Shown here in pieces: positions 1 to 37,900 of a DNA stretch of 64,000 nt. The DNA is from Colius striatus (taxonomy: Eukaryota; Chordata; Aves; Coliiformes; Coliidae), in NCBI RefSeq assembly GCF_028858725.1, contig NC_084774.1, positions 7,352,001 through 7,416,000 of the forward strand. The letters are read 5' to 3'. Position 1 is the first letter of the stretch. Each line of letters begins with the position of its first letter. The notes under the pieces were generated by a model. That model made no database searches. It was not told where the DNA came from and was given only the letters and a program-made list of their open reading frames with translations. The position numbers and the translations under genes were made by a program.

Positions 1-3000
1 ACAGGTTTGTGGCCCACCGGGCTGCGTGGGGAGCTGCCCCTCTGCTCGTGGCATCACTGCTGAGGCACCGCTGCTGAAGCACTCCTCTTCTCTAGCGAGA
101 ACTGCCACAGCTTTATTGTTCAACCACCTCTTATTTCAGGCTGTATTTATATCCATGATGTTTGATCCTGCTGCTTCAGCAAGGTCTCAAGTGTACTTTC
201 AGCAGTTGATTCCTGTGACTGCTATGGAAGAGACACACACACATGCTTTAGACACACAACCGCTACAGTGCATCTTTGCTTTCTCACTCTCCCCATAGTT
301 CAGATGTTTTCCCCCATTTCTGGAACAGCTGTTGGTGATATGTCAGAAAATTCCCAATACAGAAAGCAATTTCAGAGGACAGCAGCAAACATCCAGATCT
401 GTCCCTGGCTACTCTGGCTATTCAGACACAACTAGGCAGTGACTCTGCAGAGTGGTTACCCACGGAGCAGAGACGATGGCACAACTATGAGAACACCACA
501 GCCTCAATAACACTGGCACTCCTGGGTTGCTCTAAGCCAAGAATTGCACTTTATCAATCCTTACTGTAATCCCCAAAAGGCTCAAAAACGTTTTGATGTT
601 ACTGTCAGCACATCCATATAAGCTGTGCATACTGTTCTTACCCTCAGCATTGTACAGAAGTTATATAAAGGAAGAAAGCCCATTCACAGCTCGTCTCATT
701 GATATGAGTGGCCATAAAAAAGAAGTGCTTGGTTTTCTTTTTTTAAAGAGCAATGCATTTTAATCTTCTGAGCACCAAGATTAAATTTCCTTTTTTGGCC
801 TTAGTATCAATCATGAGTATGAATAATCTTATTCACTTCCAAAATCATTCCAAATACTGTACACACTTAATCTAAACAGAGGAAATGACAAATTGTGTCA
901 GCATTACGACACAGCACTGAACTTCAAGAAGTCCAAACCTTCAAATCCTTCAGGGACTTAGAAAGTGGCTGACTAATCCTGTAACCACAAAGACAAGTTA
1001 TCTCACTGCCTTTTTTTTTTCCCCCTCAGTAACTGAATTAGAAACCAAGCTAAAAGGTCAGTCTGTCTGGACAAGAAAGAAGGAAGAAAAAAAAAAGGAG
1101 AACAAAAAGGGAGCATTAGTTGCTTATAAAATACACTTGCTTGCCAGTGATTTGATTAAGGAAAAAAGCAGCAGAATTTTTTTTTCCTTCTCTAAGTGAT
1201 TATGCTTTAATTTTCTTAAGTAATAGTACTAAAATACCTCTGGACATGCTAAAATAAATCATGTCACTGGGCTTTGAAGATCTGGGTAGCTGCACAAATT
1301 GACTGTGAAGTACACAGCTGATCAACATGAGGGGTTTTTTGGTCTCTTTTTTTAAGAAAAGCAATCTCTCAGAAAACGTTGATTCCTTTAAACCAAATAA
1401 CTTTTTCTACAGATCTGAGGTGTTTAACTAAGTTCTTCTAGAAAGGGCACACGGGTCTGTGACGAAGCTTCCTTCCAATCCAACATTCCCTTGTCTCCTC
1501 TCTCTTAAGGGCTCTAATTATTTAAGGACTAATAATTAATTTATTTATTGAGGATCACTTACCCTGACTAAAGTGGAACCTGAAGAAGTAAAACTAAAAA
1601 TACCTGAAGCAAGAGTGATTCCTTCATACAATATTGCTCCATGTACTATTACCATGCAGCACAAATGTAACTGAAGTGTTAACCAATTAGTTACTGTTAA
1701 ATCAGTATGTGAATATCATCTTGATTCATGTGGAGTGAGAAGTTTGCTACTGATATATCAGCAGCATTAATTTATCTGAAGACTTCACACCCTTAAATCT
1801 GCAATGCACAATGAAAGCTTAAGACACACAGTTTTAGTTTCAAAGGCTTAGGCTGTATGTATCCATGGTAAGCAGCCACTAGACACAGGCCAAAGTTGTT
1901 TAAAACTATCTTAACACTTATTAATGTTTACTCAACAAATGTTTCTGAGTCCTAGCCTCCAAATTTATTTCCCACTCCAGGAGAGCTGCTGAAGGAGGTT
2001 TGTTTGTGGGAAGATCACTCCAGTTTCCTTTCTCATGTACCCCAATGTGAGGATCATCACAAAACCTCTGTATGATGCTGTTCTTCTTTCGCTAAGGGAA
2101 AGGAAGCAACAGCCACAATTTGAAGGCAAGAAAGGCAGGAGAGAGAATTAAAAGCTTTCTAAGGAAAGACTGAATTGTAGGAAACTACAGGTTTCCAGGG
2201 CATTTTGAAAAATGAACAGCTGCATGGTCATGGGAGAGGCTCATGCCTCACATGATGAAACTCCTCCCTGCAAAGACTCCTGGTGAGGTAGGCAAGGAGA
2301 CACCCAGCAATTACATGCACCAAATAACAGTGTCAAATAAGCAACATGTAGGTTTCTCTGCAGGTTTTATAGCAATACAAGAAGAGAGCACACCAGGTCC
2401 AGAAGTCAGAGCTGAGATAAACTGACATAATTTAGGCACTCGTCTGGATGAGACCCAGCCCACTGGAAGGTATTCACAGAGGCTTGATGGAGACTTTATC
2501 CTCAGGCTTTTCGCTTATGGTCCAGAGACTCCATCCAGGAGACAAGCCAGGGCAGCTATATTCGGCTCCCGATGCAGATAGTCCCCAAAATGAGCCCCAT
2601 GTGCTACAGATGAGAAAAAGCCTGGACAAGCTTGTCTTTTCAAGCTACATTATTCTTTACAAACACTTGTACTGACAGATGAGTTGCAGGAAAATTTTAG
2701 AAGCATTTCAAATAGATCTTGTTCAAGCAGCAATGTTCTTTCTTTAAGGGGAGATGCTGTGCCAAGAACACACCCAGCCTTGAAAACAGATCTCAAGGCA
2801 TAACGAGGCTCAAATAGGTTTTCTAAAGAATTCAGTATGCTCATGATTTTTTTCCAGTATCACACCTTCAATTATTAATTCCTCTTCCTTTTCCCCCACA
2901 GCAGGAAAGCACATTGCAGCCTGACCTTAAACATACAGCAGTAGTGGAACAAATCCCATGATCACAGACCCTGGATGAAGCTCTGTTAGCTGCTTAGCTC

Positions 3001-6000
3001 ATCCACAAAACTTTCAGTCAACGTCTCAGCTGATTAAATGCTACAGTAGGAAAGAGGCCTCAAAGATAGTCCAGGATGTTGCATTTATAAGTCTGAATAC
3101 TCTTCATACAGAGTTGATTTCAGGTTACATTATTTCAGTCTCCATTAAGGGCTATGACCTAAGCAATTCAGCACAAACAACAGCAACTCGTTTTACTTCC
3201 CACTCTCTGAAAGTTTCATTTAAAAGCCTTATGCCACAGAAGGCCTGCTATATACAAAAATATAGCAAAAAATGAAATTTTGACAGCAAGTTGTGGCAGT
3301 AAGTGCTTTGCAATCAATGTCAGCATGCACCAAAGTGAAAGCAGGTGGTGAACAATGACCCCGTTACCAAGTGGGAGAGAGCAGAAATCTATTCTCTTCC
3401 ATAGCAGAGTCAAACCACTGAACTACCTTTTTCAAAGTCAAGTATTGCTAACAAATCTTCAAATCAAATGTGGTTCTCTTCTGGGGATTTTTGGTGGTGG
3501 TGGTGTTATAAAGAGGATTTAAGAAGATTTCTAAAACCTGCATAGGTGGAGCTTGCTGTAAATCACATGAGTGGTTTGAAGCTGCCATGAATTTGATGAG
3601 GTTTGCAGCAAGGTTCAGACTGTCTTCCTCATGCAAATGTTACAGAAGATTCAAGACCACTTAAACAATAAGAGAGACAAACAAGCTGCTCCTGGGCTTA
3701 TTTTTCAACATGGCTGTATGTTTGATTTTTCCTTAATAAAGATGTTGCAAGTTATAGGTACTTAACTGGGAAGAACATACTAAATATACTGAGAAGATAA
3801 TGCTTAAAAGAAACACAAACAATTAGCAGAGCTTTAAAAATTCCTAGCAGATGGCTGAGGGGAGAAAAAAAAGGAAATCCATTTAAGGGACATCAGTGTT
3901 ATGAATCAAGGCAGGTGACATTTAAAACCAATGAATAAAACATCACAAAAACCTGTCTCTTTTTATAAATCACACTTCACAGAGGAACTTAGAGCTAGGT
4001 ACTACACTTAAAGATGTCTCTTAATTAGCAGGAGCTACCCTTGGGGTACAATTTCAATTTTGGGAATTAATAGTTGCCTGTTCTGGGCTGCCTTCTACTG
4101 TCAGGAAAAATACTCTTTTTATTTGAGTCTGGGTTTCCCCTCCCCCAAAATTATGATCTTAGTGCTCTGCCATTGAAAAAAAGCTTTATTTTACATTCAG
4201 CACAGCCCAGACAAGTATCTCAATTTTACCTGTTTCTCATCTAGGAGTCTGCCCTAGTGCCACAGGACCTAAACAGGGATATCTATCAGCCATCCCAGAT
4301 CTGGCTTCATCTCTCAAATGGATGAATGCCCTAGCAAACAAGCTCACTTTATGATCAAAGTAAGACTACTGGAAGAAATCAGTGCCTGAGAAGTAATTTT
4401 TAGTCTAGTCACCACTGGGAAAAAGGGAGGTTCATGATAGATGAAGAGAGTAAACATTTGGACAGAGAATTCCCTGCAGATTCACTCAAAGTGTTTACTT
4501 TAGTCTTGGAAAAAAAATAATTGAAAATAAAGCTCTACTTCAACCACACATTTTTTTTTTCTTCTGTGCAAAACTCTACACATACAAACGGAGTTTTGTG
4601 AACAGTCAATTTTCATTCATCATACAAAGGCCAGAGTAACTTGCTGTCTTACAAAGAGAAAGCATGTATTGCAAGTTTCATACTAATTAAATAGAAGTCT
4701 CAGTATAATTCGATTCTCTAATCCCATTTAAGTAACCTGCAAATGTGCACACTCTAATAAAGCTTTCTTAGCCACTACCTGTGTGGATAGACTTTCTGTC
4801 TTAGTAACCAGTCTGGATTAGTCACTGGAACAAATTGGATGGGAGAAAGAAGGAACAGAAAGATTAGTGTAGAGTCCTGCATCTGACACCTTTACTAAGC
4901 TGCTTAAAGGACAAAAGTAAGAAGAGGAAACTCAGACGATCACAGTAGAGTCAGAAAACTATAGAATAAACTGGAAGAAGTTACCCAACAGCAGCTTACC
5001 CATATAATGCAAGTACTTTTCTTCTAGCACCTGCCTTATATCCATGTATCCTCAGCATGACTTCTTCCTACTGCTAGAAAAGACCCAAAGACCAGTTCCA
5101 ACAAAATGAGAGACAATTGTTTAGTCTGTGATCACTTTCAAAGCCTGCAGCTGTACAGGAAATACTCTCAGGGTTTTAATCGATTGAACTTGTAGAAGGA
5201 CAAAAGGCAGTAAAGCTATAAAGAATTGATATTAGATTGCTAATAAAAGCTATCCAGATGAATGTTCAGAGAAACCAAAGACATTGGATGTCCCAGGTAC
5301 TGGTAGACAAGCTGTTCACAAGACAAATGACACCTTCACAGACAGAATACAATAAATTAGAGACTCTGGTCATTGTAAAGCTGGATGTGTTTACTGTTAT
5401 TGATAAGCAATAAATCACCTGCCCTCTAACAGTTCCTCCCTATAAATCACTTCCAATGAAAGAAACAGATGGTTTCAGTACGCAGTCATTCTTCACCACA
5501 GCCCTGAGCTGGGAGAAATACCCTGTGCTGAGTGATCCCCATTTTTAACTGCAGTCACTCTAGACTGGCAGAGGGGAAGCAGCAGGGCAATGCAAGAGAC
5601 ATAGGCTGTGCCCTGTGAGACACCAGCTGCAGCTCCTTCAGGCTCAGGGCAGGGCTGTGCAGCACACAGAGCTGCAGCGTGCCTCAGTCAGTGCTCTCCT
5701 TGGGTTGGGCTCCAGAATCCTTCGTGGCTGCATTCATACATCCTGGCCACACCTCCATGCATAACCAGATTCATTTGCAGGCATAGCCAGGCTGGTGTCT
5801 ATGACCAGACTCAAAAATACAGCATCAGCCTAATGTGATTTGACCTGCTTTGAAAGAATTAAGGTTTCTATAAACTATTCTATAAGATCTTCAGTTTCTT
5901 GCTATCACAGCAGGTCATGGCCCAGCCAGCAAGGAGGCCCTACACAGCCTCACTCACTGCCCTCCCCACATCCACCTCCTGGAACATGAGGAAGGAACAA

Positions 6001-9000
6001 ACTGCAAGTGTGAAATACAATTCTGTTCACTCCTATGTCCCATGGGCTTGGTGAACCATCCAACTCCTACAGCCTCCTCCCCTTGGCAAGACTGGGTTGA
6101 ACAAAGAGTAATATAAGAACTTCTAAACAAAACCAAAGACCACAGTAAGCAATCTACTGACACTTTTGAGCCAAAGATGCCTTGCTTCAAAACCAGAGAA
6201 TTTTAAGAATCACAATCCACTGAGAAGTCAGATATCAGCAGCAAGCTGTGGCCAAGCACTTTGGAAGCAACAGGCTAGACAACTGGTTACTGGAAAGTGA
6301 TCTGTAGCTGTGGGATCAAACCCAGCCCTTCCTCTAACTCTTGTAACGCAGCCAAGTCCCTCTCTACCCATGTCTGTCTGGCAGATGGTGAGGTAGAGAC
6401 AGGAACTGTTGCCTGTACATGAGTGCTCTGGCTGTGCAGCCCTGACAAAAGTGGCATCTGATCAGCACCTGCATCTTCCTCTGATAGCCGATTTGAGGCA
6501 ATTAACACCTCCTGTTCATCCTTCCTTCTTCTGCCTTGCAAAAATTTCAGAAGCAACAGTCCTACTGTTTGCAGGACGGTTTTACCCAGCAGTAGGGAAA
6601 CAGATGACACTGTGCACTGAAAAGTGATAAAAGTCGTTTTGGAACTGAGGGATATCACACCAGTCTTTTCTGTCTAAAGAAATTGTCATCAGCAGCCAAG
6701 GAGACACTTCTCAAAGGGAGCTAAAAAGATAAGACATAGTGCAGAGAACAGGACTCACAGCATGAAAACACAAGCTCTGGAACAGGTTTGCTGAGGGCAG
6801 ACTGAAGCTGGTGAACCTGTGAACAAAGGCCATGACAACAGCCACCTTCCACAGTCGGCTGAGAAATTTGTCACATCTACTCCTTCTACCTCTGCCAACC
6901 TTGACACTCTCTGGGCATTTGCTAATTTTATTTCTGTAAGGAAAAAAGTCTGCTCCAAAGTTTTCCTGCTTCAGTAAGAGAACCTGTGAGAACGAAAGAC
7001 CCAAAGTATTGGCTGTTGATAACTGCAGGAATAGGAAATGCCTGATTCGCCAAGACTTAGCAGATGCAAGCAAATCAAAGTCCTCCCTAAGGAAGCAGGA
7101 TACTTTTTTAGGGAAGAGACATAAACCTTGTTTCTGAATGTCAGCTTCCTTCCCAGAGCTGCAGCAGTACGATTGCCAGTGCAGAAATCAACTGCTGATG
7201 GCTGCAGTTCTCCACTGAGCTCCTGTAGGTGATCGCAACACTATCCTTCAGAAGCTCAGCTATCACCTGGGGTTCTTCCAGTGAAGCACTGACAGAAAGA
7301 GCAGCTGAAGACAATGTAAAAGTGTCTGTACCAATTAAGGTCTTGGCAGGCAGCCTTACACAGGCCAGGAATGGTCAGCAGATACACAGGTGCTGGAATC
7401 AGAAAAGCCTTGGAGCAAATGGCTTCAAGTCCTTGCAGAAAGACTTGATGTCCTGCAGGACTCTAGCATCTGTTCAAAGTTCAAGTCCTATTTGATTCCA
7501 CAACCAAAACGGTACTCAGGTTAGTTTTACTGACAGTTGAAAATTTATTAATTAGAGTTACAACAAAACCTAACCTCAACCCTACAGGTATTGAAGAAAC
7601 AGCAGTTGCATCATGATGGCAAGATCATGGGGTGCTCTGCTGCCACCCATTTTTGCCAGTGAAACCACATGCATGACATAAAACTAAAAAGGTTTTCATA
7701 TTGTTATAGTTGTCATAAGCCATAAATGGTTGGAACCTGCTAATTTGCTAACAAAAGGGGCTTTCAATAAAACAGTTAGTGATATAGTACACAACATTCA
7801 TGACTGGATACACAGATATGGACAGAAATAGGTTTGGCAAGACTTAATGCCTTTCAAGCAGGCCCAGAATAAAAAACCAAAGTGATCTCACTTTAGCCAC
7901 AAGTGATATTACAGTAGTGACCTGCTCAGAGAAGTTAAAAGGCTTTTAAAATAGGAATAAGCAAAAGGTTTGTTGTGTCTGAGGGCAGGAAATACGGCAC
8001 AATTAATTCTGCTAAATGTTGCAGTACTACTGAAGGACTAAAGTGAAAAAGTGTATGGCACAGTCTAAACAAATCTTCTAGCATTATTAATTTAAGTCTG
8101 TGCAACAGTATGTGACTAATGTTCACTGGCAAAATTCAATTCAACTACAAAAATTTTGAGATCTGATGATGGCAATTAGACTTCAACATACAATGCAGCC
8201 TGCCCATTTGCAGCCTACCCCTTCAGCAGTTTCCTATTAGACTTGGGTTTATTCTTTCTAAAAGCAAGAATTTTCATCATAATTAGTGTTTTTATTTCCC
8301 CCCAGTGCTGAACAAATCATAATACTCTTGAAAACATTTTTAGTAATCAAGCAGGGCTTAAATCTTTAGAGATCCTTGTTCAAACATCAGTGGAGATAAA
8401 CATTAACACCATGGGGCATTGACTAATCAGTTGTTATTACTTCTACCTCAGAAACCCAAGGCTGGAAATATGCTGGGTTTATGCCATCTCTGCCCATAAC
8501 CAGGTCATAGCCAGAGCATCATGTTAGGAAGGAATGGAGTTCAGCATTTTTTCGAACAGGATCTCTGGGTTTTCATCTCTGCCGTGCATGGGGTTGGCTG
8601 AATCTAACCCTTATCTAACATGACATTGCCATTGTGATATAAATAGTGTCTTATTTGCCTGCTTCAGAGGAACAATGTTAGTCAAGAAAAGGTCAAATGG
8701 TTTTCCCACAGGGGTAAAGAGCAAAAATCTTCGGTAATTTAATATTGTTCTCTATTTTTTTGGAAGACAGGAGACTCCAGGTGTCTTCCAAACACCTGGA
8801 GGTGAGAGGAATATTTAAGAGAAGATAAGGCATATTTATCTAGTCTGCAGTAGCACAAGGCAGTAATATTTCAATCATTTCTGAAGGCCCAGGAGGAACT
8901 AGTGTTCACCCAGCACCTCACTGATCTCACCTCCACTTGGAATCCTGCAAGCTCTATGAGGTCTGCTCAGACTTGCCTACTTTGACCATGCAGAAATAAG

Positions 9001-11014
9001 TTGTAGCTGTAGGCAAGGCTAGGACAGATGTACTTGATACACCTATCAAATGCATTTTTTTCTTCTTCCACAATGCTTATTGCATTGACTCTTTCAATTA
9101 ATAAAGCATTATTAAACACAACTTTTACACCTAGGTAGTCATCAAACTGATTCTCAAATAGGAAAAATACCCAGTTTTAAGTCAATACATTCCAAAACAC
9201 GAGGTTACTGTTTCTAACTCTCAGATAAGGGATATACAAATGCCCATGTGTATTTATTAAGGTTGCTTTCAAGCATTTTTCCTATCCTACAGAAAAGAAA
9301 GTAGCTCTGTTACAAAATCTGCAGGCAAGATAGCCTGGTATTTTCATACACAGTTGAACTAGAGAAGTACATACAGCTGGGAAGCAAAATTTCTACAATT
9401 ATTACATGAAGGTGACCTAAAGCTCAATTTATTGCTATCTTTTATTACTTGCTTTTATTGCTTGCAGCACACTGTTAATCTATGCACACATGGCAATACT
9501 TCAGTACTAATGGAAATCAGCAAACAAGGTCACACGTGTGTCAAACAGTTGCTTTGCACATTCTAAAAATACTTGTAAGTCCTGATTGCTGGAATGGCAC
9601 TGATCTTTCTTTGTGCCACCCACTCTGTAGCCTGCACCTCCAGCTCGTGGCACACAGGGTGGAGCACATCCTACTCAGTGGAAATGAGGGTAATTGCTAA
9701 AGCTGTTATCAATCAAATTAGAAAGTAAAATAATTACAGCAAATTTTCCCTTGAGCCATCCTCTGCAGACTACAAAAGACCTCTAAGATATTCCAAGCCA
9801 GCCCCTCTTTCCTGGGAAATACAACACACTGAAAAATAATTGCTCATCATTAAATTAAGTTACAGCATGCAAAGTGAGGGAGATAAATGAAGTATCTGAC
9901 TCGAGTGCAGTCGTGTGTTTGGCTCAGACCCTGTGACACACAGGCTGCTTGCAGGATATTTCTACAGTAAACGTGTTTATGCAGTGACTTGAAGCCTTCA
10001 GGCTAAAAGTAACCTAGGGCTACAAGAGAGAGCATGCAGCAGGTGCCCTCTGCCATTCTTTTCAGTCTAAACAAGAACATTTGAGATGCAGCAGCAAAGA
10101 CAACACATGTGAGCACAGTGCTCAATACAATCTGTACAAAGAGAATGAAAGGCTCCAGCTATTATTGCAGCCTTCAAGTAAAGTACCTCCCGGAGCCATG
10201 ACCAGCAGGGGGATTTTGCTTTCCACGTGGCTCTGTGAAGGTGGAGTGCATCTCACCAAGCACAGGCAGCAGCGTGACAACTCAAACCATGGGCATCACG
10301 ACCAGACGTCGTGAGGGCACACAAAGCACTTCAAACAAACAGTGATGGCAGTCAAGTACCATTGAAAGAAAATGCAGTGAAGGGAACAGTATTCAACAGA
10401 GCGTGCATCTTCTGGCATTTTGAACTCAAACCAGAAATTTTCCATGCTAACAACAGAAAACAATCATCAAATGTATGAATAACAGATCTCTCTTTGGGCT
10501 TCTGAAAAGTTCTTGACAATTCTCAACACATGAACCTTAGGAAGTCTGAAATGGAGGATTTGAAAAAGAAATGAAGGTCAATGTTTATGTAATAAAACAA
10601 AAGCCAGTGCCAAATCTGGGGAAAAAACAAGGAAAGTCAATGGTTTCCACCCTGTACTTTGTCAAACACTGCACACTCAGGATTTGCATTTTCCAACTGC
10701 CACCTGGAATTCTGTTTTGTTATTTTAAATGCATAATGGGGAAGGAAAGCAAGATAACTTGTACCTTCATGTCCTCAGGCTTCTTTTTTTGTTTGCTTTT
10801 AAACAAGGCAAGTGTACAGATAATGACTGGTTATGATTACCGAGAAATTCCTAAAGAAAATGGAGTTTTCAAAATGCCCCATCCAAATGCATTAGCAATT
10901 AGAAACTCCTCAAGTTTCCATTAATCTGTCAACACAAGAAATAATCTTATAGCAGCTCTGACTAAAACTCTTTAAAGATTGTCACATTGATTGAATTTCA
11001 AAGTATAGACTTAC
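1..11014 (-). other. STK4 intron 10 (partial), no gene seen
   Basis: AT-rich sequence with homopolymer runs and no credible exon. I searched by eye on the minus strand for the expected SARAH exon (the conserved run around MEQEIEEIRQKY and the C-terminal KKRRQQNF) and did not find it. Long frames here lack homology and splice context. The interval is therefore read as the last STK4 intron, running off the left edge. Confidence 0.75.
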
Positions 11015-34674
<23,660 letters not shown>

Positions 34675-34825
34675 GGCGCTGCGGGGCGGCGGCCGCTCCG
34701 TCGCTCGCTCGCTGCCGCGCTCAGCCGCCCATGGCAGCCCCCCGCGCCGTGCGCCGCTTCCGCCCGCCGCCGGAACACACGGGCAGCGCAGGGGGCGCGG
34801 CCTGCGCGGCGCGGCGGGCAGCGGG

Positions 34826-34940
34826 ATGGCGGCGTCGCCCAGCGCCCTGCGCCGGGCCGGCAACGAGGAGTTCCGCCGCGGGCAGTACGGGCCCGCCGCC
34901 GCGCTCTACAGCCAGGCGCTGGCGCTGCTGGAGGCCGCAG
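34826..34940 (+). CDS. TOMM34: TOMM34 coding exon 1
   Basis: Encodes the first TPR (RRAGNEEFRRGQYGPAAALY). The ATG lies in GGGATGGCGG. The donor GCCGCAG|GTACGG opens an 83-base intron. Confidence 0.9.
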
Positions 34941-37900
34941 GTACGGTACGGGCCGGGCCGGGCCGGGGCGGGCGGGGAGCGGGCGGCCGCCGGCTGAAGC
35001 CGCTGCCGCGTGTCCCGGCACAGGGGAGGCCGCCGCTGAGGAGCGCAGCGTGCTGCTCGCCAACCGCGCCGCCTGCCACCTCAAGGACGGCGCCTGCAGC
35101 CTCTGCGTGGCCGACTGCACCAGGTGAGGGGCGGCGGGGATGGGGGACGGGGGCGGCGGGGCCGGAGGGCTCATTTACACGCTCAGCTCAAGCCGGGAGG
35201 CCAGGCGAGGCGAGGACGGTGGCGGCCCCGGAGCTGGGAGAGGGCTCCGCAGCCGCCCGCCCGCCCTCCCAGACCGGCCCGTCTGTCTCCGCTCTGTCGC
35301 AGCGCCCTCGGGCTGGTCCCTTTCGGGATCAAACCCCTCCTCAGGCGCGCCGCAGCCTACGAGGCGCTGGAGAGGTACTCGCTGGCCTATGTGGACTACA
35401 AGACGGTGCTGCAGGTGGACTGCTCCATACAGGCGGCACACGACGGCGTCAACAGGTACCGCGGGGCTCGGGTGGGCAGCAGCTCGGGCAGCTGCTCCTG
35501 CGGGCTGAGCCCTAAGCACAGTAGGGAAGCCTCTGATGCCTCGTGTAAGGCCTGGCCTTGCTCTCTTTGTCAGACTGTACCCCTAACTCCTTTTTTGATG
35601 CTGGCTGGGGGCTGGAAATTGACCTTCTGAGGCAGTTTCTGGCTTCCTCAAGGCCTGCTTTAAAGGAAATAATAAACTGCAAGTTCCAGTGCCTGATCTT
35701 TTAAGCTTCCCTCTGCTTACTGGGTTTACAGGCTGCTGTAGTCCCTTTTGCTTCCTGGAGCTCTCTGCTTCACTTCATCTCTTGACAGACCAAGGAGTGA
35801 CACACATCTTTTGCTCACCTGAGCTCTGACAGTCCCAGCCCTTGCTTTGTGACATTTTTAGCTCTGCTGACATGAAAAAGGTCATTTCATTAATGTCCTG
35901 TCTGTGGAAGGAACTTAGTTTAGGTGCATGTAAAGAAGTCAGTGGAGAGATGCTCTTGTCTACGAGGCAGGTTAAAAAGGCACCCTGCTGCATGGCCCAT
36001 CCAGCCAGGTGACTTCCAGCCATCTCTTCCAGGATGACTAAAGCCTTGCTGGAGAAGGATGGCGTGAACTGGCGCCAGAAGCTCCCCCCAATCCCCACAG
36101 TCCCTGTTTCTGCCCAGACGAGGTGGAGCGCTCCTTCTGCCGGAGACCCCGGGGCAACCGCTTCCCCTGCAGCTGCACCAGGTGAGACATGGCCTTGGGC
36201 TGGGCACACAGCCCTGTAGCTCCAGGTGAGACATGGCCTTGGGCTGGGCACACAGCCCTGTAGCTCCAAAGGGCGATGAACAAGAGGTTGTCACACCTGC
36301 TTGACGTGTCTGCAGCTGGGGCTGAGGCCTGGAGGAACTTGGGCCCGGTTCTCCCTCAGCTTTTTTGGTCGGTTCTAGATGCTTTGATGTCTGTGGGGAG
36401 GGATATTTGCTCTGAGAGGCTGTGCTGATCTTGGAAGCTTTATAGCATTCTGTACTGTTCCATGTTGTTTCCAGGCCACACTGCTGGTTCCACAGAGAGA
36501 GCTCAGACTCTGAAGGAAGAAGGAAATGAACTCGTAAAGAAAGGAAACCATAAAAAAGCAGCTGAGAAGTACAGTGAGAGTTTAAAGCTCAACCCAGAAT
36601 GTGCAACTTACACCAACAGGTACTACTCTGCTCTTGGCCCATCATGAAAGCCACCATGGTACTTCTGACAGAGCTGTCTGATGTTTACTCCCCAACAAAT
36701 GAGTAAAACAAAGCCACCTACCCGTGTTCACCCCCAGTGCAGTCTCCCCTGTAGTTTGTATAACGTTCTTTGATTGAGTACTGAAAAAAATCCTTGGAGA
36801 CAGCTTAGGGCTGCTGCAGGGGATTTGCTGCTCATCTGCCACGACTGTGCTGTTCTGAGAAGTGTCTGCTGCCCCAGGAACCACAACATGCAGACTGCTG
36901 TACTGACAGATTCAAAGCCCTTCTATGGCAATTGCAGCAGAGGCTGTTCTGGCCTGGTGTAGATGGGAACCTGCATCCCTGCAGTGCAGCTTCTCACCTT
37001 CAGAGCCAGATGCTCTAAAAATACTTCTTTGATTTTTTTCTTTTCACATTGGAAAACAGTTTCTTTTTTTCCCCTCCTTGTAACTGAAACAAACTTGAGT
37101 TCAGGAAGTAACATGACAAAATGGAAGAGGATAAAGTCACTTTCTGGAGTCCAGCTGTGTGTGGCACTGGGGTGGGCTGAGATCTGCTGTGTCTGTTGCA
37201 GCAGTAGATGCTGCTTTTAGCTGAAGGTCTCTAACCATGTGTCTATTGCAGAGCTCTCTGTTACCTCTCTCTGAAGCAATACAAAGAAGCAGTAGAGGAC
37301 TGCACAGAAGCTCTGAGGTTAGACCCTAAAAATGTCAAGGCACTCTACAGACGGGCTCAAGCACTTAAAGAACTGAAGGTAAGTCAGGGGGTTGTGAAGG
37401 GTTTTAGGCTAGGGCTAGAAGCCTGTTGAGGCATGATCAGAGCCAGAGCTTCCCTTTAGAACTTGTTTCTGTGCTAGACAACATCTGCATTAGACAGCTG
37501 AGACCTGTATGGACTGAGGGGACATTTTCTCTCCGTGCTGTTTGGATCTCCTGAGTTCCTCAGTAATGGGTCCTGTTTCTAGAGATGCTGAAAGCAGCTC
37601 TATGTTGTGTGGAGCTTTATCTTTTTGTGTCTGTTAAGATATTCTGTAGGCAGTACTGGACCAGGTACTGCATTGAACCCACTTGAGTGATGATATTGTC
37701 TTCTCAGCCCTAGTTTAAGCCTGTTTTAGAACAGCTATGTCGAGGTCAGGGCTGAAGCAATTATAAAGGGGGAGTCAGAGGCTGAGTTGTGTGGCCTTTG
37801 CCTCTGTTGCTGGGCAGTAATTCTGCAGCCTCAGACTGCATTTTTAATGCACTAACACTGAAAACATGTTCTCCTTCTAGGATTACAAATCAAGTATTGC

